Source: an uncultured Azospirillum sp.
GTDB taxonomy: Bacteria > Pseudomonadota > Alphaproteobacteria > Azospirillales > Azospirillaceae
Assembly (NCBI RefSeq): GCF_946480385.1
Contig: NZ_CAMLJP010000097.1
Location: 1-25,152, forward strand
Length of the DNA stretch: 25,152 nt
Direction of reading: 5' to 3'
Both the position numbers and the translations under genes were made by a program. Positions 15,319 through 23,004 of this stretch are shown in pieces (the stretch's first letter is position 1; every line of letters begins with the position of its first letter). The notes beneath the pieces are model-generated. The model saw nothing but the letters and a program-made list of their open reading frames with translations, made no database searches and was not told the origin of the DNA.

Positions 15319-16436
15319 GTTTCTGCGATCTGGCGACCGTCCGCAGCATCCTGGTCGTCAAGCTGGACGAGGCCGGCGACTTCGTGATGGCCACACCCTT
15401 CCTGCGCGGCCTGCGCGCCGCCGCACCGCAGGCGCGCATCCTGCTGGCGGTGCGCGAGGCGGTGGCGGATCTGGCCCTGACCTGCCGCTGGGTCGACGGG
15501 GTGATTGCCCCGCGGCCGAAGGAGGGCGGCGGCATCGATTTCCGCGGCATCAGTCCCGGCGGGCTCAAGCTGTTCGCCGAATGCTATCGCGCCGGCTTCG
15601 ATCTGGCGCTGGTGCCGCGCTACGACTTCGACCGCCATGGCGCGACGACGCTCGCCGCCAACAGCCGGGCGCGGCTGGTCGCCGGCTTTTCCGAGCGGGT
15701 AACGCCGTGGAAGGCGGAGGGCAACCAGGGCTTCGACCGCGCCTATGGGCTGGCGCTGACCCCGCCGCCGGGACGGCATGAGGTGGAGCAGAACGCCGCC
15801 CTGCTGGAGGCGCTGGGGGCGCGGCCGGATCTGGGTCCACTGGAGCTGACGCTGACGGCGGAGGATCGCGAAGAGGCGCGGCGGCTTCTTGGCGCTCCCG
15901 ACGGCCGGCCGCTGGTCGCGGTGGCGCCGGGGGCGGCCAGTCCGCGTCGGGTCTTTCCTGCCGACCGGCTGGCCGCGGTGGTTTCCGCCGTGGTTGCGAC
16001 GCTCGATGCGCGGGTCGCCGTGCTGGGCACCGTGGAGGAGCGGCCGGCGGCCGGCGTGATAGCGGCGGCGCTGCCGGGACGGACCATCGACCTGACCGGC
16101 GCCACGCCGCTGCGCGTTGCCGCCGCGGTGATGGCGGAGGCGGCGCTGGCGATCACCATGGACTCCGCCCCGGCCCATCTGGCGGCGGCGATGGGGGTGC
16201 CGGTGGCGGTGTTCTCCTGCCATCCTGTCGGCGGCGATCCCAACCATTTCCACACGCCGGAACGCTTCCGCCCCTGGACCGGCGGACGGGAGGAGCGGGC
16301 GCTGGTGCTGCGACCGGAGGCGGCGGTGCCGCCCTGCACCGTGTCCTGTCTGGCGGCCGAGGCGCACTGCATCGCCGCCATCGACCCGGGTGAGGCTGTC
16401 CGGCGCATCCTGGCGCTGGTGGGAAAGGGCGGCTAA
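15315..16436 (+). CDS. Glycosyltransferase family 9 (ADP-heptose:LPS heptosyltransferase-like)
   Basis: 373 residues, starting at the ATG that overlaps the previous stop by four bases, with GGGGAGGGG in front. GT9 features are clear: N-terminal ILVVKLDEAGDFVMATPFLR, the APGAASPRRVFPADRLAAV sugar-nucleotide region near residue 205, and C-terminal TMDSAPAHLAAAMGVPVAVF. A Cys-containing tail (CTVSCLAAEAHC) follows, as in some GT9 members. GT9 enzymes transfer heptose or related sugars to LPS core or other glycans in the cytoplasm or at the inner membrane face. Paired with a GT41 enzyme it could instead extend a protein-linked glycan; some GT9-like proteins do this, but nothing in the sequence settles it. 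Confidence 0.88.
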   Translation: MSFCDLATVRSILVVKLDEAGDFVMATPFLRGLRAAAPQARILLAVREAVADLALTCRWVDGVIAPRPKEGGGIDFRGISPGGLKLFAECYRAGFDLALVPRYDFDRHGATTLAANSRARLVAGFSERVTPWKAEGNQGFDRAYGLALTPPPGRHEVEQNAALLEALGARPDLGPLELTLTAEDREEARRLLGAPDGRPLVAVAPGAASPRRVFPADRLAAVVSAVVATLDARVAVLGTVEERPAAGVIAAALPGRTIDLTGATPLRVAAAVMAEAALAITMDSAPAHLAAAMGVPVAVFSCHPVGGDPNHFHTPERFRPWTGGREERALVLRPEAAVPPCTVSCLAAEAHCIAAIDPGEAVRRILALVGKGG

Positions 16437-16517
16437 GGTTGAGCTGAAAGACGCTTTATCGGCCGAGATCCCCGCGAGATTTTGCCCACTCCCCAATGGG
16501 CCGGCGCCTCTCTCAGC

Positions 16518-16599
16518 GTCATTCCCGCGAAGGCGGGAATCCAGCCGTTTCAGCCGTTTCATTGCGGAGCTTCCTGGATCCCCGCCTTCGCGGGGATGA
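16518..16599. repeat. REP-type inverted hairpin pair
   Basis: Two hairpins in opposite orientation: ATTCCCGC-GAAG-GCGGGAAT (16521-16540, within a GTCATT...CCAG frame) and ATCCCCGC-CTTC-GCGGGGAT (16578-16597, within CTGG...GATGA), 37 bp apart. The GTCATTCCCGCGAAGGCGGG form is a very common intergenic repeat in alphaproteobacteria. It lies just after the glycosyltransferase operon and may protect or end that transcript. Confidence 0.85.
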
Positions 16600-16642
16600 A
16601 GCAAAGTACCCTTTATTCCAGAGGCTTCCCTGGGAGAGGGCC

Positions 16643-16762
16643 ATGAAGGTTGAGTCCTTCGCCGGCTCACAAATCGTAAAAGTTGCTTTCGAAAAAGAAA
16701 GTGGGCGGATCCACGGTGAGGTGGATCCGCCCAAGGCGAGGAGACTGAATGCCGATGCCTGA
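16643..16762 (+). CDS. Possible small protein (39 residues), doubtful
   Basis: ATG 16643 is preceded by GGGAGAGGG at good spacing and opens a 39-residue frame beginning MKVESFAGSQIVKVAFEKES. Against it, the frame runs straight through the hairpin and A/T run that act as terminator for the opposite strand, and the peptide resembles nothing I know. Most likely chance, but the ribosome site is better than average. Confidence 0.2.
   Translation: MKVESFAGSQIVKVAFEKESGRIHGEVDPPKARRLNADA
16690..16733 (-). terminator. Rho-independent terminator of the NAD-GDH gene
   Basis: A perfect 13-bp stem (TGGGCGGATCCAC, 16702-16714, with 16721-16733) with a six-base loop is followed on the minus strand by CTTTCTTTTTC. 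It lies about 140 bp past the stop codon of the dehydrogenase gene. Confidence 0.85.
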
Positions 16763-16792
16763 ACGTGCCTGAAAAGGCACCGGCGTTCCGGA

Positions 16793-16824
16793 GGCCCGGC
16801 TGCGCAGGACAGTGCAGCCGGGCC
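16793..16824. other. GC-rich stem-loop downstream of NAD-GDH
   Basis: GGCCCGGCTGC (16793-16803) pairs perfectly with 16814-16824 around a ten-base loop. It has no T run on either side, so it is more likely an RNA-stabilising 3' hairpin of the minus-strand dehydrogenase mRNA than a terminator; the true terminator follows about 60 bp on. Confidence 0.5.
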
Positions 16825-16870
16825 GTCCGAACCGAGGGTCTCCTATCCCTGTGACACCGTTACCCCCCGA

Positions 16871-19800
16871 TTAACCGGCAATCAGGCCGCGCAGCTGCCG
16901 ATTTGCGACGGCCAGCATGGCGAGATCGACCGCCGGCTGGGCGCGCAGTTCGGCCAGAAGCTGTTCGACGCGATCGACCACCAGAGTGCGGCTGGCGATC
17001 CAGGCGTCCACCGCGGCGGACTCGTCGCCCTCGCTTTCCAGAACGCGCACGGTCAGTGCGCTCTGGTGGGCGAACAGGTCGTCGACGATGGCGGCGACCG
17101 CCTGACGCTGCCAGTGGTTGTCGACCTTGGCGCCGGCGGCGCGGTCGCGCAGCCATTCCAGGCCGAAACGGCGGCCCAACCCGAAATAGACCGAGGCGAC
17201 GCCTTCCACCGCGCGGCCGGTGCGTTCGGCGATGCGCACCAGATCGGGGGCGGCGGCCAGCACCGGCAAGGCGGCGATCCGGCGGGCCAGATCCTCCGGC
17301 ACGCCCTGGGCGATGGCATCGGCGATGCGGGTGGCGAGGCGGGAGGATTCCTCCTCGTCGAGGAAGCGGTCCAGACCGGCGGCCAAAGCCTCCACCCCCG
17401 GACGGAAGGCGGCGGATTCGCGGCCCAGATCCAGCGGATGCGGGCTGTGGGCCAGGAACCACGCCACGGTGCGGTCCAGCAGATGGACGGTCTCCAGCAT
17501 CAGCGCCGTCTGCAGGGCCGCCGGAACGACGTTGTCGAGCGCGTCGATGGCATCCCACAGCGGGCGCAGCTGGAACACGTCGCGGGCGATGGCATAGGCG
17601 CGGGCGACGTCCGCCGGGCCGAGGCCTGTCTTTTCCACCATGTCGCGGACGAAGGTGGCGCCGACGCGGTTGACCAAGCTGTTGGTGACCGCCGACGCCA
17701 CGATCTCGCGGCGCAGGCGGTGGCGGAAGATCGCCTCGCGCTGGCCGTCGCGCAGCGGCTGCGGGAAATAGCGCAGCAGATCCTCGACCGTCGCCGGGTC
17801 GTCCGGCAGCTCCGACGCCAGCAGCTCGTCATAGAGCGTGATCTTGGCGTAGGCCAGCAGCACCGCCAGCTCCGGCCGGGTCAGGCCGCGCCGTTCGGCC
17901 ATGCGCTGGGCCAGCTCCTCGTCGGTCGGCAGATACTCGATGGCGCGGTTGAGGCGTCCGCTGCGCTCCAGGTTGCGGATGAAGCGCGACTGGGCTTCCA
18001 GCAGGGCCGGCCCCTGCGCCTCGGCGATGGTCAGGGCCTGGGTCTGGCGGTAGTTGTCGGCCAGCACCAGCCCCGCCACCTCGTCGGTCATGGCGGCCAG
18101 CAGGGTGTCACGCTGCTTCAGCGTCATGTCGCCCCGCGCCATGACGTCGCCCAGCAGGATCTTGATGTTCACCTCATGGTCGGAGGTGTCGACGCCGGCG
18201 GAGTTGTCGATGGCGTCGGTGTTCAGCTTGACGCCCTTGCCGTCGCGGCCCTTCTGGGCAGCCTCGATGCGGCCGCGCTGGGTGACGCCCAGGTTGGCGC
18301 CTTCGCCGACCACCTTGGCGCGGAGCTGGCCGCCGTCGACGCGCAGCGCGTCGTTGGCCTTGTCGCCGGCCTCGGCATTCGTCTCGGTCGACGCCTTGAT
18401 GTAGGTGCCGATGCCGCCGAACCACAGCAGGTCGACCTCGGCCGTCAGCAGGCGGCGCATCAGCTCCACCGGCGACAGGTGATCCTGCTCGATCCCGAAG
18501 CAGGCGCGGACCTCCGGCGTCAGCTCCACCGTCTTGGTGCTGCGCTCGACGATCATAGCGCCCTGCGACAGCTTGGAGCGGTCGTAGTCGGCCCAGGAGG
18601 AGCGGGGCAGGGCGAACAGCCGGTTGCGCTCTTCCCAGCTGGTGGCGGGGTCCGGATTGGGATCGAGGAAGATGTGGCGGTGGTCGAAGGCGGCCAGCAG
18701 GCGGATGTGCTTGGACAGCAGCATGCCGTTGCCGAACACGTCGCCCGACATGTCGCCGACGCCGACCACGGTGAAGTCGGTGGTCTGGATGTCGGTGCCC
18801 ATCTCGCGGAAATGGCGCTTCACCGATTCCCAGGCACCGCGGGCGGTGATGCCCATCACCTTGTGGTCGTAGCCGGCCGAGCCGCCCGAGGCGAAGGCGT
18901 CACCCAGCCAGAAGCCGTGGTCGACCGACACCCCGTTGGCGATGTCGGAGAAGGTGGCCGTGCCCTTGTCGGCGGCGACCACCAGATAGGGATCGTCGGC
19001 GTCGTGGCGCACGACATCCTTCGGCGGCACCACCGAGCCATCGGCGGCCAGATTGTCGGTGATGTCCAGCAGGCCGCGCATCAGCGTCTTGTAGCACTCG
19101 ATGCCTTCGGCCAGGGCGGCTTCACGGCCGGCGCTGGGGGCGGGGGGACGCTTGACGACGAAACCGCCCTTCGAGCCGACGGGCACGATGACGGTGTTCT
19201 TCACCATCTGCGCCTTCATCAGGCCGAGGATCTCGGTGCGGAAATCCTCGCGGCGGTCAGACCAGCGGATGCCGCCGCGGGCAACCTTGCCGCCGCGCAG
19301 ATGGACGCCTTCCATGCGTGGGCTGTAGACGAAGACCTCCACCCACGGACGCGGCAGCGGCAGCTCTTCGATCGAGCCGCTGTCCAGCTTGAAGGACAGA
19401 TGCGGCTTCGGCGTGCCGTCCGGCGCGGCCTGATAGGCGTTGGTGCGCAGGGTGGCGCGGATCAGGTTGACGAAGCGGCGCAGGATGCGGTCGTCGTCCA
19501 GATTGGTGACGGCGTCCAGCGCGTCCTCGATCTGTTCGAGGATCGGCGCCTCGTCCGTTTGATTGGGGGCCGAAAGGTTCTTCGGATCGAAGCGGGCGGT
19601 GAACAGCCGGGCCAGCAGGCGGGCGGTCTGCGGATGGGCCGACAGCGTCGCCTCGATGGTGTCCTGGGCGTAGGCGAAGCGGGCCTGCTTCAGGTACTTG
19701 GCATAGGCGCGCAGGATGGTGACCTCGCGCCCGGCCAGACCGGCGCGCAGGACCAGACGGTTGAAGCCGTCATCCTCCATCCGGCCGTCCCAGACGTCGG

Positions 19801-21715
19801 CGAAGGCCTCCTGGAAGGTCTGCTTGACCTTGACGCAATCGACCGGCAAGCCGGTCTGGGTGCGGGCGGCGAAGTCGTGGATCCAGACAGACGGGGCGCC
19901 GCCGGCCGGGCGGACCTCATAGGGCTGTTCGGTGATGACCTTCAGGTCCATGTGCTCCAGCATCGGCAGCACGTCGGACAGCGGCACCGGCCGGCCCTGG
20001 TGGTAGATCTTGACGTGCAGCTCGTCGCCGTCGGCCTCCAGCGGGTGGAACAGCACGATGCCCAGGCGCTGTTCGGCCAGGACCCGCTCGATGCGGTCGA
20101 TGTCGTGGACGGCGGTTTCCGCGGTGAAGGTTTCGCGGTAGCCGGCCGGGAAGGCGTCGGCGTAGCGGCGCAGGCGGGCGTTGCCGGTTTCCTCGCCCTG
20201 CGCCTCGACCAGCGCGTCGCGCAGCCGGTCGGCCCAGCTGCGGGAGACCTGGACCAGCCGGGATTCGATCTCGCTGATGTCGACGGCGGGGATCTTGCCC
20301 GGCTCCGTCTTCACCATCAGGTGCAGGCGGGCGAGCGCGCTGTCCGACAGCTGGGTGAAGTAGGAGGCGCAGGTGCCGTGGAAGGCGGTTTCCAGCACCG
20401 ACTGGATCTTGCGGCGCAGCGCGGTGTCGTAGCGGTCGCGCGGCACGAAGACCAGGGCGGAGACGAAGCGTTCGAACGGGTCGCGGCGGACGAACAGGGC
20501 GAGCCGCTGGCGTTCCTGCAGGTGCAGGATGCCGACCGCCGTTTCGAACAGTTCGTCCGACGGGGTCTGGAACAGCTCGTCGCGCGGGTAGGTCTCCAGG
20601 ATGTTCAGCAGCGCCTTGCCGTCATGGCCCTGCGGGTCGAAGCCGGCGCGGGTCATGACGCGGGCGACCTTGCGGCGCAGGAACGGGATCTCGCGCGGGC
20701 TGCGGTTGTAGGCGACGGAGGTGAACAGCCCCACCGCCAGCGTGACGCCGACCACCTTGCCCTGATCGTCGAAGCGCTTGACCAGGATGGCGTCCAGCGG
20801 CACCGAGCGGTGCACGGTGGCGTGCCGGGTGCCCTTGGTTACCAGGAGTGCGCGCGGCTGGCGCAGGAAGGCGCGGATTTCCTCCGGCAGCACGGCGGCG
20901 TGGCCATGCTCGTCGAACACGGTGATCTCGGGGTTGCGCAGCACGCCCAGCCCGCTGCCGTCCACCAGCTCCAGCCAGGGCTCCTGTCCCTCGTCGCCGA
21001 CGGTGGCGGTGTAGAGGCGGCTGCCCAGCAGGGTCATGTTGCCGTCGTCGACCCAGGTCAGGAAGTCGGCGGCCTCCTTCGATTCCTCGGCGTCGGGGGC
21101 GTTGGCGATGTCGGTGCGGGCGCTGCGCACCCGCTCGCGCATCGGCGTCCAGTCCTCCACCGCGGCGCGGACGTCGGCCAGCACCCGCTCGATCCCTTCG
21201 CGCAGACGGGCCTGGGCGGCCGGGTCCGACAGCGGGTCGATCGAGCAGTGCATGAAGGATTCGTCGCGGGCGCCGTCCTTTTCCTCGCCGGGCTCCAGCA
21301 GCTCGACGATGCGGCCCTCGGCGTCGCGGACGACGCGGGTGACGGGATGGATGATGAGGTGGACGGTGACGCCCTGCCGGTTCAGCTCCGCCGTGACGGA
21401 ATCGACCAGGAAGGGCATGTCGTCGTTGACGATCTCCACCACCGAGCGTTCGGTCTGCCAACCATGCTCGTCCAGCCGCGGGGCGTAGACCCGCACCTTG
21501 GGCACGCCGGGCACACGCTGCTGGCCCCACTGCCACATGGCGAGAGCGGCGCCGTAAAGCTGTTCCGGCGTACCGCGCAGCAGGTCGTCGGGGGGCACGT
21601 TGGCATAGAAGCGCTTCACGAAGCGCTCCGCCCGCGCGTTCGGAACCCGGCTGCGCACCAGCTCGGCCAGCTGTTGCCGCAAGTCGCCCGCCAGATCCTT
21701 CGTCGCCGTCCGCAT
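16871..21715 (-). CDS. gdhB: NAD-specific glutamate dehydrogenase, large (about 180 kDa) type
   Basis: 1614 residues from ATG 21715, the usual length of this family; the frame is open some 190 codons further but that part does not read like protein. Upstream is AGGAG, about 12 bases away, slightly far. The enzyme converts glutamate and NAD+ to 2-oxoglutarate, ammonia and NADH and serves glutamate breakdown. The N-terminal half holds the ACT-like regulatory segments; the catalytic region lies mid-protein with GGKVARGGIRWSDRREDFRT, VIVPVGSKGGFVVKRP (near residue 848, substrate Lys) and VGVGDMSGDVFGNGMLLS (near 985), then VGEGANLGVTQRGRIEAA and NTDAIDNSAGVDTSDHEVNI. The C-terminal helical domain is complete. 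It is a single-gene unit with its own terminator. An insertion sequence ends about 495 bp upstream. Confidence 0.96.
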   Translation of the reverse strand: MRTATKDLAGDLRQQLAELVRSRVPNARAERFVKRFYANVPPDDLLRGTPEQLYGAALAMWQWGQQRVPGVPKVRVYAPRLDEHGWQTERSVVEIVNDDMPFLVDSVTAELNRQGVTVHLIIHPVTRVVRDAEGRIVELLEPGEEKDGARDESFMHCSIDPLSDPAAQARLREGIERVLADVRAAVEDWTPMRERVRSARTDIANAPDAEESKEAADFLTWVDDGNMTLLGSRLYTATVGDEGQEPWLELVDGSGLGVLRNPEITVFDEHGHAAVLPEEIRAFLRQPRALLVTKGTRHATVHRSVPLDAILVKRFDDQGKVVGVTLAVGLFTSVAYNRSPREIPFLRRKVARVMTRAGFDPQGHDGKALLNILETYPRDELFQTPSDELFETAVGILHLQERQRLALFVRRDPFERFVSALVFVPRDRYDTALRRKIQSVLETAFHGTCASYFTQLSDSALARLHLMVKTEPGKIPAVDISEIESRLVQVSRSWADRLRDALVEAQGEETGNARLRRYADAFPAGYRETFTAETAVHDIDRIERVLAEQRLGIVLFHPLEADGDELHVKIYHQGRPVPLSDVLPMLEHMDLKVITEQPYEVRPAGGAPSVWIHDFAARTQTGLPVDCVKVKQTFQEAFADVWDGRMEDDGFNRLVLRAGLAGREVTILRAYAKYLKQARFAYAQDTIEATLSAHPQTARLLARLFTARFDPKNLSAPNQTDEAPILEQIEDALDAVTNLDDDRILRRFVNLIRATLRTNAYQAAPDGTPKPHLSFKLDSGSIEELPLPRPWVEVFVYSPRMEGVHLRGGKVARGGIRWSDRREDFRTEILGLMKAQMVKNTVIVPVGSKGGFVVKRPPAPSAGREAALAEGIECYKTLMRGLLDITDNLAADGSVVPPKDVVRHDADDPYLVVAADKGTATFSDIANGVSVDHGFWLGDAFASGGSAGYDHKVMGITARGAWESVKRHFREMGTDIQTTDFTVVGVGDMSGDVFGNGMLLSKHIRLLAAFDHRHIFLDPNPDPATSWEERNRLFALPRSSWADYDRSKLSQGAMIVERSTKTVELTPEVRACFGIEQDHLSPVELMRRLLTAEVDLLWFGGIGTYIKASTETNAEAGDKANDALRVDGGQLRAKVVGEGANLGVTQRGRIEAAQKGRDGKGVKLNTDAIDNSAGVDTSDHEVNIKILLGDVMARGDMTLKQRDTLLAAMTDEVAGLVLADNYRQTQALTIAEAQGPALLEAQSRFIRNLERSGRLNRAIEYLPTDEELAQRMAERRGLTRPELAVLLAYAKITLYDELLASELPDDPATVEDLLRYFPQPLRDGQREAIFRHRLRREIVASAVTNSLVNRVGATFVRDMVEKTGLGPADVARAYAIARDVFQLRPLWDAIDALDNVVPAALQTALMLETVHLLDRTVAWFLAHSPHPLDLGRESAAFRPGVEALAAGLDRFLDEEESSRLATRIADAIAQGVPEDLARRIAALPVLAAAPDLVRIAERTGRAVEGVASVYFGLGRRFGLEWLRDRAAGAKVDNHWQRQAVAAIVDDLFAHQSALTVRVLESEGDESAAVDAWIASRTLVVDRVEQLLAELRAQPAVDLAMLAVANRQLRGLIAG

Positions 21716-22209
21716 GATGGTGGATGTCTCCTCTCGGGGGTTTTGCATTGGTCGGGTTTTTCTTTGGATTGGTAGTACCACCCCCCAAACGACTTTTCGA
21801 CGGCAAATAAACGGCAGGATTTCTGACCAAGCGGCGATTTGCACCCCTTTGGGGGTATTTCTCCAAAGATTCGGACAATCCAGTGACATGTCCGCCAAAT
21901 TTATCCATAGCGCGTTCACATCCCCGGCACAGAAGATGCCGCGGCAAAGGCGCACAGCGCCCATCCGCCGCATCCGGCGGTGGTCTGATGGATGGTCCGG
22001 AGGAGGGAAGGCCGAATCAATTCGGCGGGATCGCTCTTCCGCCGACAGATCGACGGAAAGCCGGGGAAGGGCGCGGAAATAAGGGCAGCGCAGCTGACCT
22101 AATGGCGTTTCAGATCGCCATTGGGGCGTTTTCTGACAAGCTATCGACGAGCCGGCGGGCATGGGCGGAAAGATCGGCAAAATTGCGGGCGCACAGCACC
22201 AGCAGGCAG
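21716..22209. promoter_or_regulatory. Upstream region of NAD-GDH
   Basis: About 495 bp without a convincing gene between the dehydrogenase start and the tip of an insertion sequence. The part nearest the gene (about 21745-21880) is relatively AT-rich and includes a TGGTAGTACCA inverted repeat (21769-21779), a plausible operator or promoter zone. Further up AATGGCG (22101-22107) pairs with CGCCATT (22116-22122). I could not assign a promoter. Confidence 0.4.
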
Positions 22210-22305
22210 TGTCAATCGGCTTGAGATTGGGACCCTGGATCGGCGTGGAAAAGGGACCCCGTTGAGCTGGTGAGGGCTTGTCGTCCAGGTCGTCCATGGA
22301 GGGGA

Positions 22306-22356
22306 CCCGCGCGTGCCGCGCAGTGCCCTCATCTGCGACGGAGCGGCACGCGCGGG
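22306..22356. other. Stem-loop downstream of istB
   Basis: CCCGCGCGTGCCGC (22306-22319) pairs perfectly with 22343-22356 around a 23-base loop. It is inside the insertion sequence between istB and its tip; there is no T run, so it may stabilise or insulate the transcript rather than terminate it. Confidence 0.5.
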
Positions 22357-22395
22357 GAGGCGCTGTGGGCGACTTGGACGACCCGGCGGCCGGAG

Positions 22396-22502
22396 TCAGG
22401 CGCGGTTTTTGAAGCGCCAGCTTTCGTTGCCGGTCTCAAGGATCTCGCAGTGGTGGGTGAGCCGGTCGAGCAAGGCAGTGGTCATCTTGGCGTCCCCGAA
22501 CA
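22396..22502 (-). pseudogene. istB: istB C-terminal fragment (IS21 helper ATPase), split by insertion
   Basis: On the minus strand the frame reads [18 protein letters not shown], then [13 protein letters not shown] and a TGA at 22398-22396. This is the highly conserved C-terminus of IstB, the AAA+ helper of the IS21 transposase. Upstream of the FGD motif the similarity ends abruptly. The missing part is found at 25105-25152, ending at the equivalent position. The two pieces together make a normal IstB. Confidence 0.88.
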
Positions 22503-22541
22503 CCGCACAGTGCCCCACTGCTGGATCGGCTTGTTTCTGAA

Positions 22542-22985
22542 GTTACGATCACCGATCGTCGACATTGTCTTTATGGTCAATGCCTTACCCTGGACCCGGC
22601 GGGATCGTCGCGCGGTCCCGACTGGGTCAGGGTCGTACTGGCCGATGGCCGGTACCGTCATGTCCGCCGAGCGGCGACCGACTTGGTCTCCGCCCCGGAG
22701 AACCAGCCGGCCCTCCCGCGCGTTTCGGTTCGGACGCTGCTCCCCTTGGCACATTTGATCCAGGGGCTGTTGACGATGGCGATGGAGGAGGCCTCCGATG
22801 CGACGGTCCTCTCAACCGCCCTGCGGTGTTGTGAAGACGCCGATGGAGCCGATCGGTCCTCCCTCGGTGGCGCTACGGCTGTGGCCGGCCCTCCCGCCGC
22901 AGACGCGGCACCAACTGGCGCTGGAAATGGCAGGGCTGTTCCGCCGCATGCTCGCGCCCGTCACACCGGAGATCGGCAATGCTGA
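22542..22985 (+). CDS. DUF5372-like small protein, start and end uncertain (possibly decayed)
   Basis: The plus frame reads [20 protein letters not shown], then [20 protein letters not shown] and [20 protein letters not shown]5372 proteins, often encoded just before serine recombinases of this kind, have the pattern VTHPFHPLxGQ...W..DRVxxxDxxGRLRxLPxxWTDL...F...DLLxLxxL, which this follows. There is no ATG or GTG at the proper start, and codon choice looks less regular than in neighbouring genes. The frame continues to 22985 but the last 60 residues overlap the next ORF and look non-coding, so a frameshift or an earlier true end is likely. Function unknown. Confidence 0.4.
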   Translation, partial: VTITDRRHCLYGQCLTLDPAGSSRGPDWVRVVLADGRYRHVRRAATDLVSAPENQPALPRVSVRTLLPLAHLIQGLLTMAMEEASDATVLSTALRCCEDADGADRSSLGGATAVAGPPAADAAPTGAGNGRAVPPHARARHTGDRQC

Positions 22986-23004
22986 ACGCGACGTTCGCCG
23001 GTGA
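22798..23004 (+). CDS. Small ORF upstream of the serine recombinase
   Basis: Up to 68 residues; the meaningful part is [19 protein letters not shown] followed by AGLFRRML, an amphipathic helical segment. Small proteins of the LWxxLPxxxRxQLxxLxAxLLRR type are commonly encoded immediately before recombinase or transposase genes. The start is unclear (ATG 22798 or ATG 22843). Its end overlaps the recombinase start by 26 bp, which suggests coupled translation. Role unknown; an accessory to the recombinase is a guess from position. Confidence 0.5.
   Translation: MRRSSQPPCGVVKTPMEPIGPPSVALRLWPALPPQTRHQLALEMAGLFRRMLAPVTPEIGNAERDVRR

Larger units (their letters stand above)
16437..16870. other. Convergent intergenic region
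   Basis: This 434-bp stretch between the GT9 gene and the 3' end of the glutamate dehydrogenase gene holds a REP-type hairpin pair (16518-16599), a short open frame with a good ribosome site (16643-16762), the terminator of the dehydrogenase gene (16690-16733) and two further hairpins (16765-16780 and 16793-16824). No recognised gene. Confidence 0.7.

Noticed and set aside
16685..16702. A fourth parS-like site (GCTTTCG then AGAAAGT)
   Set aside because: Only the left arm matches fully, it is more than 9 kb from parB and it is part of the terminator of the NAD-GDH gene.
17066..21775. A plus-strand open frame of more than 1500 codons opposite the NAD-GDH gene
   Set aside because: It is rich in Gln, Gly, Ala, Asp and His in the manner of an antisense frame of a GC-rich gene; the minus strand has an unmistakable full-length NAD-GDH.
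21883..22224. Plus-strand frame of 113 codons upstream of NAD-GDH
   Set aside because: No ribosome site, no recognisable domain, composition of random GC-rich sequence, and it runs across the IS tip.
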